Shown here: piece by piece, positions 1 to 6,155 of the stretch
Layout of the letters: every line of letters starts with the position of its first letter
How positions within the stretch are numbered: position 1 is the stretch's first letter
DNA from: an uncultured Kiritimatiellota bacterium
Lineage (GTDB): Bacteria; Verrucomicrobiota; Kiritimatiellia; RFP12; UBA1067
Assembly: GCA_934654805.1 (NCBI GenBank)
Contig: CAKUGW010000147.1
Location: 1-6,155, forward strand
DNA length: 6,155 nt
Direction of reading: 5' to 3'
Program-made: the position numbers and the translations under genes
The notes under the pieces: model-generated
What the model was told of the DNA's origin: nothing
Seen by the model: only the letters and a program-made list of their open reading frames with translations
Database searches by the model: none

Positions 1-673
1 GGCGGCCGAGCAGCGGATACTTTGCGGCGGCGGCCGGGTTGTAGGGCAGGAACTCGATCGGCGAGTCGCCCGCCCACACGCGGAACGCCGCGCGGTCGGT
101 CGCCGTGTCGTTCACGCCCGGAATGCACGGCACCCTGAAGACGTGCCGCACGCCCGCCGTCTTGAGCCACGCGACATTCTCCCGCACGACGGCAAGATCG
201 CCGCCGCACCATTTCGCGAAAGCCGCCGCCTCGTGCAGCTTCAGATCCTGATAGACGAAGTCGAGCCGCGCGACGACGCGGCGATAAGTCGCGGGCGGAC
301 AGTGCCCGCTCGTCTCCAGCGCCAGTCCCACGCCCGCCGCCTCCGGCCGCGCCCGCAGCGCGTCGACCAGCGCGAGCAGGAAATCCGCCTGCGCCAGCGG
401 CTCGCCGCCGGAAAAGGTGACGCCGCCGCCGGACTGCGCCATGATGTCGGCGTTCTTCAGCAGTTCCGCCGCGAGCGCACCGGGCGTCCAGTCCTCGCCG
501 CAGGCGACCGCCGTGCCGTCCCGGCGCGTCAGCGTCTCCTGCGCGAAAGACTGTCCTTCCGGGTTGTGGCACCACGCGCACCGCAGGGGACAGCCCTTGA
601 AGAAGACGGTCGTGCGGACGCCCGGCCCGTCCTGCAAGGTGAATTCGCGGATCTCGAAGACGCGCCCGGTCAT
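1..673 (-). CDS. Glycyl radical enzyme activase, radical SAM (3' end outside window)
   Basis: This protein should generate the glycyl radical on the upstream-encoded glycyl radical enzyme (GRE), using S-adenosylmethionine and a [4Fe-4S] cluster in the cytoplasm. I translated it by hand: 224 codons are open from an ATG at 673 to the window edge, with no stop. Seen: an N-terminal IREFTLQDGPGVRTTVFFKGC segment of the activase type, the cluster motif C28-x3-C32-x2-C35 (KGCPLRCAWCHNPEG), SGGGVTFSGGEPL at about 81-93 (SAM-binding GGE), ALETSGH at 118-124, QDLK at 142-145, and VPCIPGVNDT at 181-190. The segment between the Cys motif and GGE holds only one Cys (C58), so the ferredoxin-like double-cluster insert found in many non-PFL activases is absent; the layout is that of compact PflA-type activases. 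C156 lies in WCGGD, where relatives usually have a TG(V/x) segment. The start overlaps the GRE stop as ATGA, implying translational coupling and a dedicated partner. The C-terminus is missing, perhaps a few tens of residues. Confidence 0.95.
   Translation of the reverse strand, partial: MTGRVFEIREFTLQDGPGVRTTVFFKGCPLRCAWCHNPEGQSFAQETLTRRDGTAVACGEDWTPGALAAELLKNADIMAQSGGGVTFSGGEPLAQADFLLALVDALRARPEAAGVGLALETSGHCPPATYRRVVARLDFVYQDLKLHEAAAFAKWCGGDLAVVRENVAWLKTAGVRHVFRVPCIPGVNDTATDRAAFRVWAGDSPIEFLPYNPAAAAKYPLLGR
670..673 (-). other. ATGA stop/start overlap coupling the radical enzyme and its activase
   Basis: On the minus strand the bases read ATGA: ATG starts the activase and TGA ends the glycyl radical enzyme. 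No clear Shine-Dalgarno sequence precedes this ATG (the preceding bases read GCTGGCCGCCTC), so the activase is probably translated by ribosomes that have just terminated on the upstream gene. This would tie the activase dose to that of its substrate protein. Confidence 0.85.
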
Positions 674-2736
674 GAGGCGGCCAGCTCGACGCGGCGGATG
701 ATCTGGTCCTGGTATTCGCGGTCGAGCTCGACGAAGTAGCCCGACCAGCCCCACACGCGCACGATCAGGTGGCGGTGCCGCTCGGGATGCGCCTGCGCGT
801 CCAGCAGCGTTTCGCGGTTGATCGTGTTGATCTGCATCTGGTGGCCGCCGCGCGCGACGAAGAACTTCACGAGCTGCGCGACCTTCTCCACGCCGTCCGC
901 CTGCGCAAAGGCCGAGTCGTGGATCTCCAGCGTGAGCGGCCCGCCGTTGCAGACCGGCACGAGATCCGGCTCCGTGAACGAGCGGATGACCGAGACAGGC
1001 CCCTTCACGGGCGCATCGAGCGACGGCGCGTAGTTGGCCGAGAGCGGCTGCCCCTTCAGGCGTCCGTCGGCGCTCGCGGGGACTTCGCGCGCATGCCAGA
1101 TGTAGTACATGGCCGAGCCCGTGCCCGGACGGAAGATGCCGCCCCGGTCGTTCCTTTTGCCGTCGAAGGCATGCCCCCAGAAGGCGAGAAGCCGCTTCGC
1201 GATCTCGTCGACGCGCGGATCGGCGTTCCCCATCTTCGGCGCGGCCTGCGCCGCCGCGCGGACGTCGGGGCGTCCGGCGAAGTCGGTGTCGAGCAGCGTC
1301 ACGAGCTCGGGCAGCGTCACGAGCCTCTGCTCGAAGACGAGCGCCCGCACGGACGCGAGCGAATCGACGGCGACGGCGACGCCCGTGCCGTGGATGCCGA
1401 AGTTGTTGTACTTCGCGCCCCGGCAGATGTCGCGCGCCCGGTCGATGCAGCCCGTGGAGAGGACGGAGACGAACGGCCCCGGCAAGATCTCGACGTGACG
1501 GTACTTCACGACGAGCGCATCCGCCCGACGCTGGATCTCGTCGAAGAACGCCCGTTCGACGGCCGCGTAGGTCGCCGCGTCCGAAGCCGTCCGCAGCGCC
1601 GCGTCCAGGCACCCGACGAACGAGACGGCGTCGATGTTGTTGATGTCCATGCCGCAGCCGGGAATCAGGAACTCCCAGCAGGCGGCGACGGAATAGTCGC
1701 GCGCGTCTTCGAGGTCGTAGCCCCACCGCACGAGCGCGGGAATGACGACGTCGTCGTTCGCGTACTGCGGGAAGCCCAGCCCCTTCGCCGTCAGCTCCGT
1801 GCCGGCCTCGTAGACGTCGAGCGGCGTCGTCCGGTCGACGCGCAGGTTGATCTTCGGGTCGACGAGCTTCAGTTCGCCGCACGCCTTCAGGCAGAGGCGC
1901 GAGAGCGCGTTGAACGCGGGCTTCCCGTCGCGCGTCACGCCGCCGAGCATGACGGACTGCCCGTTGTCGCCCTGCTGGACGCCGATGTAGAGGTCGCTGT
2001 CGCGGTTGCAGGCGATGAAGAACTCCTCCAGCCAGTCGAGCGCCTCGTCGTCGGTGAGCCGTCCCGCGCGGATGTCGGCGTCGTAGTAGGGGAAGAGATA
2101 CTGGTCGATGCGTCCGAGCCCGCAGTGATACTCGCCCTCGCACCAGAGCGCGTAGTGAAGGACGCGCAGCACCTGCAGCGCCTCCGAGAACGTCTTCGCG
2201 CCCGTGTGAACGGCGGAGAGAAGTTGGTCGTTGGCAGTCGAGGGTTGCGCGCTGAGGGCCTGAATGTAGCGGTCGACGAGACCGAGAACCGCCTGGACGG
2301 AGCGGATCGCGTTTTCGAGGAAGCTGATGCCGTCGTCATCCTTCTCGGCGCGGGCACGCGACAGGCGCGCCGCCAGCTCGGCGAGACGCGCGTCGAGGCC
2401 GTCGCGAATCGTCGGCGCGAAGTCGGCCGTCAGGTTAAAGACGACGCCCTTCTCGCCGAAGGCCGTGCCCGCCGCGCGACGCGCGTCCATTTCGGCGTCC
2501 GAATGGAGGTCGGGAATCTGCCGAACCGTCCGCAGGAAGTGCAGCCGCTCGCCGTCCATGAACGCGGGACGCTCGGCGGCGAGCATCGCCTCCAGCCCCA
2601 TCCGCGCGCGCGTCTCGTCGTCGACCTTCTCGGCAATAAACCGGTCGAGCAGCGGCTTCCAGTCGACGTCGCGGCGGAACTTCGCCTGCTCCTTGTCAAA
2701 GGTACGATCCAGCAGTGATTTGATTCTGTCTGTCAT
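670..2736 (-). CDS. Glycyl radical enzyme of unknown substrate (PFL/diol dehydratase superfamily)
   Basis: This 688-residue cytoplasmic protein is a complete glycyl radical enzyme: an activase places a radical on a C-terminal Gly, which makes a thiyl radical on an active-site Cys that attacks the substrate. Seen in order: a PFL-domain N-terminal region; EALQVLRVLHYALW (185-198) and LGRIDQYLFPYY (207-218), a family hallmark; GQSVMLGGV (259-267); GFPQYANDDVVIPAL (321-335); the thiyl segment AACWEFLIPGCG with probable catalytic C353 and E355; GAKYNNFGIHGTGVA (440-454); a KGPVSVIRS segment (578-586); INRETLLDAQAHPE (639-652); and the glycyl motif RVWGWSGYF with probable radical G663, 25 residues from the end. 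The C-x-E pattern resembles dehydratases and C-N or C-S lyases (glycerol dehydratase, choline lyase) and not the Cys-Cys of pyruvate formate-lyase. It is about 100 residues shorter than typical GREs; most of the loss lies before C353. W664 replaces the usual Tyr of the RVxGY motif. ATG at 2736 is the only start that fits between the transporter stop and the conserved region; no Shine-Dalgarno is visible. Class is certain; substrate is unknown. Confidence 0.96.
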   Translation of the reverse strand: MTDRIKSLLDRTFDKEQAKFRRDVDWKPLLDRFIAEKVDDETRARMGLEAMLAAERPAFMDGERLHFLRTVRQIPDLHSDAEMDARRAAGTAFGEKGVVFNLTADFAPTIRDGLDARLAELAARLSRARAEKDDDGISFLENAIRSVQAVLGLVDRYIQALSAQPSTANDQLLSAVHTGAKTFSEALQVLRVLHYALWCEGEYHCGLGRIDQYLFPYYDADIRAGRLTDDEALDWLEEFFIACNRDSDLYIGVQQGDNGQSVMLGGVTRDGKPAFNALSRLCLKACGELKLVDPKINLRVDRTTPLDVYEAGTELTAKGLGFPQYANDDVVIPALVRWGYDLEDARDYSVAACWEFLIPGCGMDINNIDAVSFVGCLDAALRTASDAATYAAVERAFFDEIQRRADALVVKYRHVEILPGPFVSVLSTGCIDRARDICRGAKYNNFGIHGTGVAVAVDSLASVRALVFEQRLVTLPELVTLLDTDFAGRPDVRAAAQAAPKMGNADPRVDEIAKRLLAFWGHAFDGKRNDRGGIFRPGTGSAMYYIWHAREVPASADGRLKGQPLSANYAPSLDAPVKGPVSVIRSFTEPDLVPVCNGGPLTLEIHDSAFAQADGVEKVAQLVKFFVARGGHQMQINTINRETLLDAQAHPERHRHLIVRVWGWSGYFVELDREYQDQIIRRVELAAS

Positions 2737-2769
2737 AGTGCAATTCGATTATTCGACGATTCGATTATT
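2737..2769 (-). repeat. AT-rich gap and 8-bp tandem repeat before the radical enzyme
   Basis: The 28-bp gap between the transporter stop and the radical enzyme start is an AT-rich island in GC-rich DNA. On the plus strand it contains ATTCGATT (2743-2750), ATTCGACG (2751-2758) and ATTCGATT (2759-2766), three copies of an 8-bp unit. Seen at a longer period, the 11-mer ATTCGATTATT occurs at 2743-2753 and again at 2759-2769. The last copy runs through the transporter's TAA stop (2765-2767). The repeats are direct, so no hairpin or terminator is expected. It may be an unstructured leader aiding ribosome entry, a protein-binding site, or a replication-slippage product; the sequence does not decide. 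Confidence 0.7.
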
Positions 2770-4123
2770 TCCCGATTCCCAGCCGCCGCTCGATGTCCTC
2801 GATCGAGCCGCCCTTCGTCTCGGGCATGAAGAAGAGCGCCCAAATGAGCTGGAGCGCCATCATGAAGGCGAAGAACGCGAACGCCCACGTCCCCGCGCGC
2901 TCCGCCACGACGGGGAACGCCCAGGAAATGACGGTACACATGAACCAGTGGGTGAAGCAGCCGAGGGCCTGTCCCTTCGCGCGGACGACGTTCGGAAAGA
3001 CTTCCGAAATGTAGACCCAGATGACCGCGCCGGACGACACCGCGAAGAACGCGATGAAGCCGAGGATGCCCGCGACGGCAATCGCCGCGTTCGGCTGCGG
3101 CCGGGCGAGCTGCCACGCGACGAGCGCGTGCATCTGGATCATGAGCGCCGAGCCGCCGATAATCATCGCGCGCCGTCCAAAACGGTCAATTACGAGGAAC
3201 GCCAGCATCGTGAACGTCAGGTTCACGCAGCCGACGCCGATCGTCCCGACGAGCGCGGCGTTCGCCGACCCCTCGCCGAAGATCAGCTGGAAGATGCGCG
3301 GCGCGTAGTAGTTGATCGCGTTGATGCCGGACACCTGGTTGAAGAACGCGATCAGGAACGCGAGCAGGATCGGCTTGAAGTAGCGCCGCTGGAAGAGCGG
3401 CACGTCGCCGCCGCCGACCGCCGCCGCGAGCGACGCCCGGATCTCGCCCAGCGTCCGCGTCACCTCCGGGTAGCCGATGCGCTCCAGCACGCCACGCGCC
3501 GCCTCGGCCTGTCCCGCGCGCACGAGCCAGCGCGGCGATTCGGGAATCGTGCCCAGAAGCCCCATGAACAGGAAGATCGGCAGACACTCGGCGCCGAGCA
3601 TCACGCGCCAGACGATCTTCGGGTCGACATCCGGCAGAAAGCGCGCGATCAGATAGTTCGAGACGTACGAGATCAGGATGCCGAAGACGATGTTGAACTG
3701 GTTCATCGCCACCAGCCGGCCGCGATACTTCCCCGGTGAGACCTCGACGAGGTAGAGCGGCACGACGACCGAGACACCGCCGATCGCGAGGCCGCCGATG
3801 AAGCGGAACCAGCCGAGGAGATGCGGGCCCCACGTCCGGTCGAACGGCGTGAACGCGCACCCGACGGCCGAGATGAGGAAGAGCGTCCCCATCAGCCACA
3901 GCGTTGGCTTGCGCCCCCAGCGGTCGGAGGGACGCCCCGCCGTGAAGACGCCGATGACCGTGCCGATCAGCGCACCCGAAATGATGAGCCCGTGCCAGAA
4001 CGGCGTGAGCGCGAACTCGTCCTGAATCGCCTTCTCCGCGCCGGAGATGACGCCGGAGTCGAAACCGAAGAGGAAGCCGCCAAGCGCGGCGACGACGACA
4101 ATGTAGAAAAGCGACCTGTTCAT
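2765..4123 (-). CDS. MFS sugar porter family transporter
   Basis: This 452-residue inner-membrane protein is a full-length major facilitator of the sugar porter family (XylE/GalP/AraE/IolT relatives), which usually carry monosaccharides or polyols by proton symport. Seen: a first membrane helix running into GGFLFGFDSGVISGAE (15-30), the sugar-porter version of the TM1 signature; DRWGRK (67-72) in loop 2-3; PLYLVEVSPGKYRG (122-135); PESPRWLV (194-201) at the end of the first six helices; NQVSGINAINYYAP (262-275), the TM7 sugar-binding region; DRFGRR (313-318), the second-half copy of the loop motif; SEVFPNVVRAKG (373-384); and the C-terminal PETKG (434-438). Hydrophobic segments fit twelve helices, and the length is normal for the family. 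The ATG at 4123 is preceded by a good Shine-Dalgarno sequence. It lies between the hydrolase (17 bp upstream) and the radical enzyme (28 bp downstream), so its cargo is probably the hydrolase product or the substrate of the radical enzyme. Galactose, xylose, glycerol-like and inositol-like cargo cannot be told apart by sequence alone. Confidence 0.94.
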   Translation of the reverse strand: MNRSLFYIVVVAALGGFLFGFDSGVISGAEKAIQDEFALTPFWHGLIISGALIGTVIGVFTAGRPSDRWGRKPTLWLMGTLFLISAVGCAFTPFDRTWGPHLLGWFRFIGGLAIGGVSVVVPLYLVEVSPGKYRGRLVAMNQFNIVFGILISYVSNYLIARFLPDVDPKIVWRVMLGAECLPIFLFMGLLGTIPESPRWLVRAGQAEAARGVLERIGYPEVTRTLGEIRASLAAAVGGGDVPLFQRRYFKPILLAFLIAFFNQVSGINAINYYAPRIFQLIFGEGSANAALVGTIGVGCVNLTFTMLAFLVIDRFGRRAMIIGGSALMIQMHALVAWQLARPQPNAAIAVAGILGFIAFFAVSSGAVIWVYISEVFPNVVRAKGQALGCFTHWFMCTVISWAFPVVAERAGTWAFAFFAFMMALQLIWALFFMPETKGGSIEDIERRLGIGK

Positions 4124-4132
4124 GATCCCCTG

Positions 4133-4138
4133 CCTCCC
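4133..4138 (-). promoter_or_regulatory. Shine-Dalgarno sequence of the transporter gene
   Basis: The minus strand reads GGGAGG, then CAGGGGATC (9 bases), then ATG. This is a near-consensus ribosome site at normal spacing and supports the start at 4123. It sits inside the 17-bp gap after the hydrolase stop (4141). It also shows that this genome uses Shine-Dalgarno initiation at least at some genes, which makes its absence before the radical enzyme notable. Confidence 0.8.
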
Positions 4139-4140
4139 GC

Positions 4141-6155
4141 TTAGAATTCGACCGTGACCGGGACGTCCGCTGAGACGTCGCCGACGAGCGTGACGGCGAG
4201 CACGCGTCCGTCCGCCTCAAGGGCCGACGTGACCGACGCGCCGTCCGCCGAGACCTTGCGCACGGTGAAGCCCGCCGGCACGGCGACGCGCAACGTCAGC
4301 GGGAAGCCGCCGACCGTGCGGACGGTCGCCGTCAGCGTCCGGCCCGACCACCGCTCGTCCTTCAGCTCGACGCCGCCCTGCGTGAGGTGCCGATCGGTCG
4401 TGAGGACCTGCGGCCGCCCCCGGTCGGGACGCAGCGAGACGAGCCGCACGCTGCGCGCGGGCACGGACAGCTCCAGCCGCCCCGTCTGCGCGCCGAGGAA
4501 CGCGCCGCCCCAGAACTCCCAGCCGAGGAAGCGCCGGTCCGCCGGTTCGCCCAGCTCAGGCCAGTCCACGCCCACGCGCGCCTCGGCATCGCCCCAGTTG
4601 AAGAGCGCGACGACGTGCCAGTCGCCGAACGGACGCGCGACGTGAAGATCCCACACGGGCAGATGCCCGAACTGCGGATAGAGCTTCGCGGGGCGCGTCG
4701 GGCAGACCGGCAGCGCCTGCTGGATGAGCCGCACGCGATCGGGCGCAAGCTCGGCCAGCTTGTCGCCGGCGAACGTCTGCTGCCCCGGCAGGGCGACGAC
4801 CGTCGCCTCGACCTGCGCCTGCTCGCGCGCCAGCGCGTCCTGGCTCACGAGCATGCAGTCCGGGTCGCTCCAGAAGACGACCGAATGCGCGAAGATCTGG
4901 TTCACCGTGCACCGGGCCTGCAGGAGGATGTTCGCCCACTTGACGGGCTCGTTCGGATGGACGATGTCCGCGCCCGTGCGGCTCGCGTCGGCGTAGGCCG
5001 CCTCCGCTCCGGTGAAGTGGCCCTGGCAGGCGAGGAAGAGCCGGTCGTCGCCGATTCCCTTGCGGAACGCCGCGACCGTCCGCTCGAACGGATTCGGACA
5101 CGTCGGGTCGCGGAAGCGCGCGCGCACGTCCGGGCGCTCGTAGAGATGGGCGCAGTAGCCCGGTCCGCGACCGGACATGCCGTCGATCTTGAAGAACTCG
5201 TAGCCCCAGTCGTGCGACGCCGTGTCGAAGATCCGCGTCAGGTGGTCCAGGGCCTCCGGCACGGTCGGGTCGAGCGTGAACCTGCCGTTCCACGAGCGAA
5301 TCGGCTTCCCGTCCGCGCCATGCAGGAACCAGTCCCGGTGCGCCCGGTAGAACGCCTCGTTGCCCGTACCGTAGGGCGCCATCCAGAGGCCCGGCTTGAA
5401 GCCGAGCTTGCGGATCTCGTCCGCGAGCCACTTCATCCCCTCGGGGAACTGCACCTTGTACGTCTCGAGGTTCATGTTGTGGAAGTCGGAGACCGGCAGC
5501 TGCGGCGAGTTGTCCTGCCACGACTCGATGTTCCAGATCTCCATGCCGAACGGCTTGAACCACTTCGCGGCGAAGCGCGCCTCGTCAAGGTTCTCCTTCG
5601 AGCCGGCCTGGTCGAAGTAGGTGTTCCAGCTCAGCCACCCCGTCGGCGCATGCGGCGCGCGCGTGCGGTCGAGCGGACGGTAGTACGGCACCCAGCGGTC
5701 ACGGTAGTAGTTCCGGACAACGGCCACCGACAGCGCGTTGCGCGTCGGGTCGGCGATCGACAGCGTCGCGGCGAGCCGCCACGCGCCGTCCGCCGCCGCC
5801 GACAGCCGCCCGGACGAGAACGTCAGCGCCTCGTCCGCCGCCGGCGAGAAGAGCGCGTCGTCGTCGCGCGAAACCGCCGCGCCGCTCTTCACCGACAGGA
5901 CGCGGTCGTGCGCCTTGGGCGCGAGCCGGCAGGGGATCGCGTCGCCGCGAAAGGCCAGGTCGGCCTCGAAGCGCAGTTCGCCGTCGTAGGCGAACGCCGT
6001 TCGGTGGTAGACGAGCAGCGAGACGCGGTCGCCGTCCGCCTGGAAGGCGATGTAGCCGTGGACGTTGTCCGCCGGATCGACCAGCGCGAGCCGCCCCTTC
6101 GCGCCGTCCCGCGCGTCCGCGACGCGCCAGGCCGCCGTCTGCGACGGGTCGGCGG
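4141..6155 (-). CDS. Clan GH-D glycoside hydrolase, alpha-galactosidase-like (5' end outside window)
   Basis: This protein probably hydrolyses alpha-galactosides or related alpha-glycosides with retention of configuration, as in families GH27 and GH36. The frame is open from the TAA at 4141 to the window edge (about 670 residues). A GTG at 5890-5892 could be mistaken for the start, but the frame continues upstream with protein-like sequence (for example DNVHGYIAFQADGDRVSLLVY), so the true start and any signal peptide lie outside. Seen in order: an N-terminal beta-rich region; the start of a TIM barrel at GWLSWNTYF (about 5640-5614); GLWMAPYGTG; FFKIDGMSG with the probable nucleophile Asp at 5182-5184; SRTGADI with the probable acid/base Asp at 4966-4968 and its neighbouring Arg at 4978-4980; NQIFAHSVVFWSDPD; then a beta-sandwich (WHVVALFNWGDAEARVGVDW) and a further beta-rich tail of about 90 residues from VLTTDRHLTQGG to the end. 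Clan and mechanism are well supported; the exact family and substrate are not. It is the first visible gene of the operon, 17 bp before the transporter. Confidence 0.92.
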   Translation of the reverse strand, partial: ADPSQTAAWRVADARDGAKGRLALVDPADNVHGYIAFQADGDRVSLLVYHRTAFAYDGELRFEADLAFRGDAIPCRLAPKAHDRVLSVKSGAAVSRDDDALFSPAADEALTFSSGRLSAAADGAWRLAATLSIADPTRNALSVAVVRNYYRDRWVPYYRPLDRTRAPHAPTGWLSWNTYFDQAGSKENLDEARFAAKWFKPFGMEIWNIESWQDNSPQLPVSDFHNMNLETYKVQFPEGMKWLADEIRKLGFKPGLWMAPYGTGNEAFYRAHRDWFLHGADGKPIRSWNGRFTLDPTVPEALDHLTRIFDTASHDWGYEFFKIDGMSGRGPGYCAHLYERPDVRARFRDPTCPNPFERTVAAFRKGIGDDRLFLACQGHFTGAEAAYADASRTGADIVHPNEPVKWANILLQARCTVNQIFAHSVVFWSDPDCMLVSQDALAREQAQVEATVVALPGQQTFAGDKLAELAPDRVRLIQQALPVCPTRPAKLYPQFGHLPVWDLHVARPFGDWHVVALFNWGDAEARVGVDWPELGEPADRRFLGWEFWGGAFLGAQTGRLELSVPARSVRLVSLRPDRGRPQVLTTDRHLTQGGVELKDERWSGRTLTATVRTVGGFPLTLRVAVPAGFTVRKVSADGASVTSALEADGRVLAVTLVGDVSADVPVTVEF

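Noticed and set aside
143..739. A 198-codon plus-strand frame at the left edge.
   Set aside because: It is antisense to the activase, whose minus-strand frame shows CxxxCxxC, SGGEPL and other radical-SAM activase motifs but is cut by the window edge.
769..2718. A 649-codon open frame on the plus strand, antisense to almost the whole radical enzyme gene.
   Set aside because: It is Arg/Val/Asp/Glu-rich, lacks any recognisable motif and mirrors the opposite-strand gene in GC-rich DNA, where stop codons are rare. The minus-strand frame carries many conserved glycyl radical enzyme motifs.
2737..2770. The repeat-bearing gap as a rho-independent terminator or CRISPR-like repeat.
   Set aside because: The copies are direct and not inverted, there is no GC-rich stem followed by a T-run, and units of 8 bp without spacers do not fit a CRISPR array.
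2327..3739. A 470-codon plus-strand frame spanning the ends of the radical enzyme and transporter genes.
   Set aside because: It crosses two well-supported genes and the gap between them. The product is low-complexity (Arg, Glu, Asp, Ala) with no domain, as expected for antisense of GC-rich coding DNA.
4556..5563. Long overlapping minus-strand frames in the hydrolase region, and a similar one over the transporter (3186-4220).
   Set aside because: They are shifted-frame readings of the same genes with Arg/Ala/Gly-rich products and no conserved motifs. The chosen frames carry the catalytic and transport motifs throughout.
5890..5892. GTG as the real start codon of the hydrolase.
   Set aside because: The frame continues open to the window edge with well-ordered protein-like sequence for another 87 codons, and the beta-rich N-terminal domain of these enzymes would otherwise be cut. 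The gene is treated as 5' partial.

Overview
The window is a compact block of four genes, all on the minus strand, in GC-rich DNA (roughly two-thirds G+C by eye). Gene order in the direction of transcription (right to left) is: a glycoside hydrolase of the alpha-galactosidase type (clan GH-D; its 5' end lies outside the window), an MFS sugar-porter transporter, a glycyl radical enzyme (GRE) of the pyruvate formate-lyase / diol dehydratase superfamily, and the radical-SAM activase of that enzyme (its 3' end lies outside the window). The gaps are 17 bp, 28 bp and an ATGA overlap of 4 bp, so the four genes look like one operon. No promoter, terminator, RNA gene or mobile element is visible, and no stretch over 300 bases lacks a gene.

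An oxygen-sensitive glycyl radical enzyme with its activase points to an anaerobic, or at least fermentative, bacterium. The sugar hydrolase and sugar porter point to a saccharolytic lifestyle. The composition and the style of the hydrolase (extra C-terminal beta region after the catalytic domains) would suit a gut or sediment member of the PVC group (Lentisphaerota, Kiritimatiellota, Verrucomicrobiota), but this is an impression and not something the sequence proves.

Likely joint function (inference): the hydrolase frees a unit from an alpha-galactoside-like glycan or glycoside, the porter imports the product by cation symport, and the GRE, made active by the radical-SAM protein, cleaves or dehydrates a product-derived polyol or sugar-like compound. 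The GRE is the most interesting item. It is short (688 residues), has a C-W-E active-site segment resembling the C-x-E of radical dehydratases/lyases rather than the Cys-Cys pair of pyruvate formate-lyase, and has an unusual glycyl motif, RVWGWSGYF. Its substrate cannot be assigned from sequence, and its partnership with an alpha-galactosidase-type hydrolase and a sugar porter suggests a radical-based carbohydrate or glycoside-aglycone pathway that may be undescribed.

The gap before the GRE is an AT-rich island with a short tandem repeat and no recognisable Shine-Dalgarno sequence, in contrast with the strong one before the transporter.
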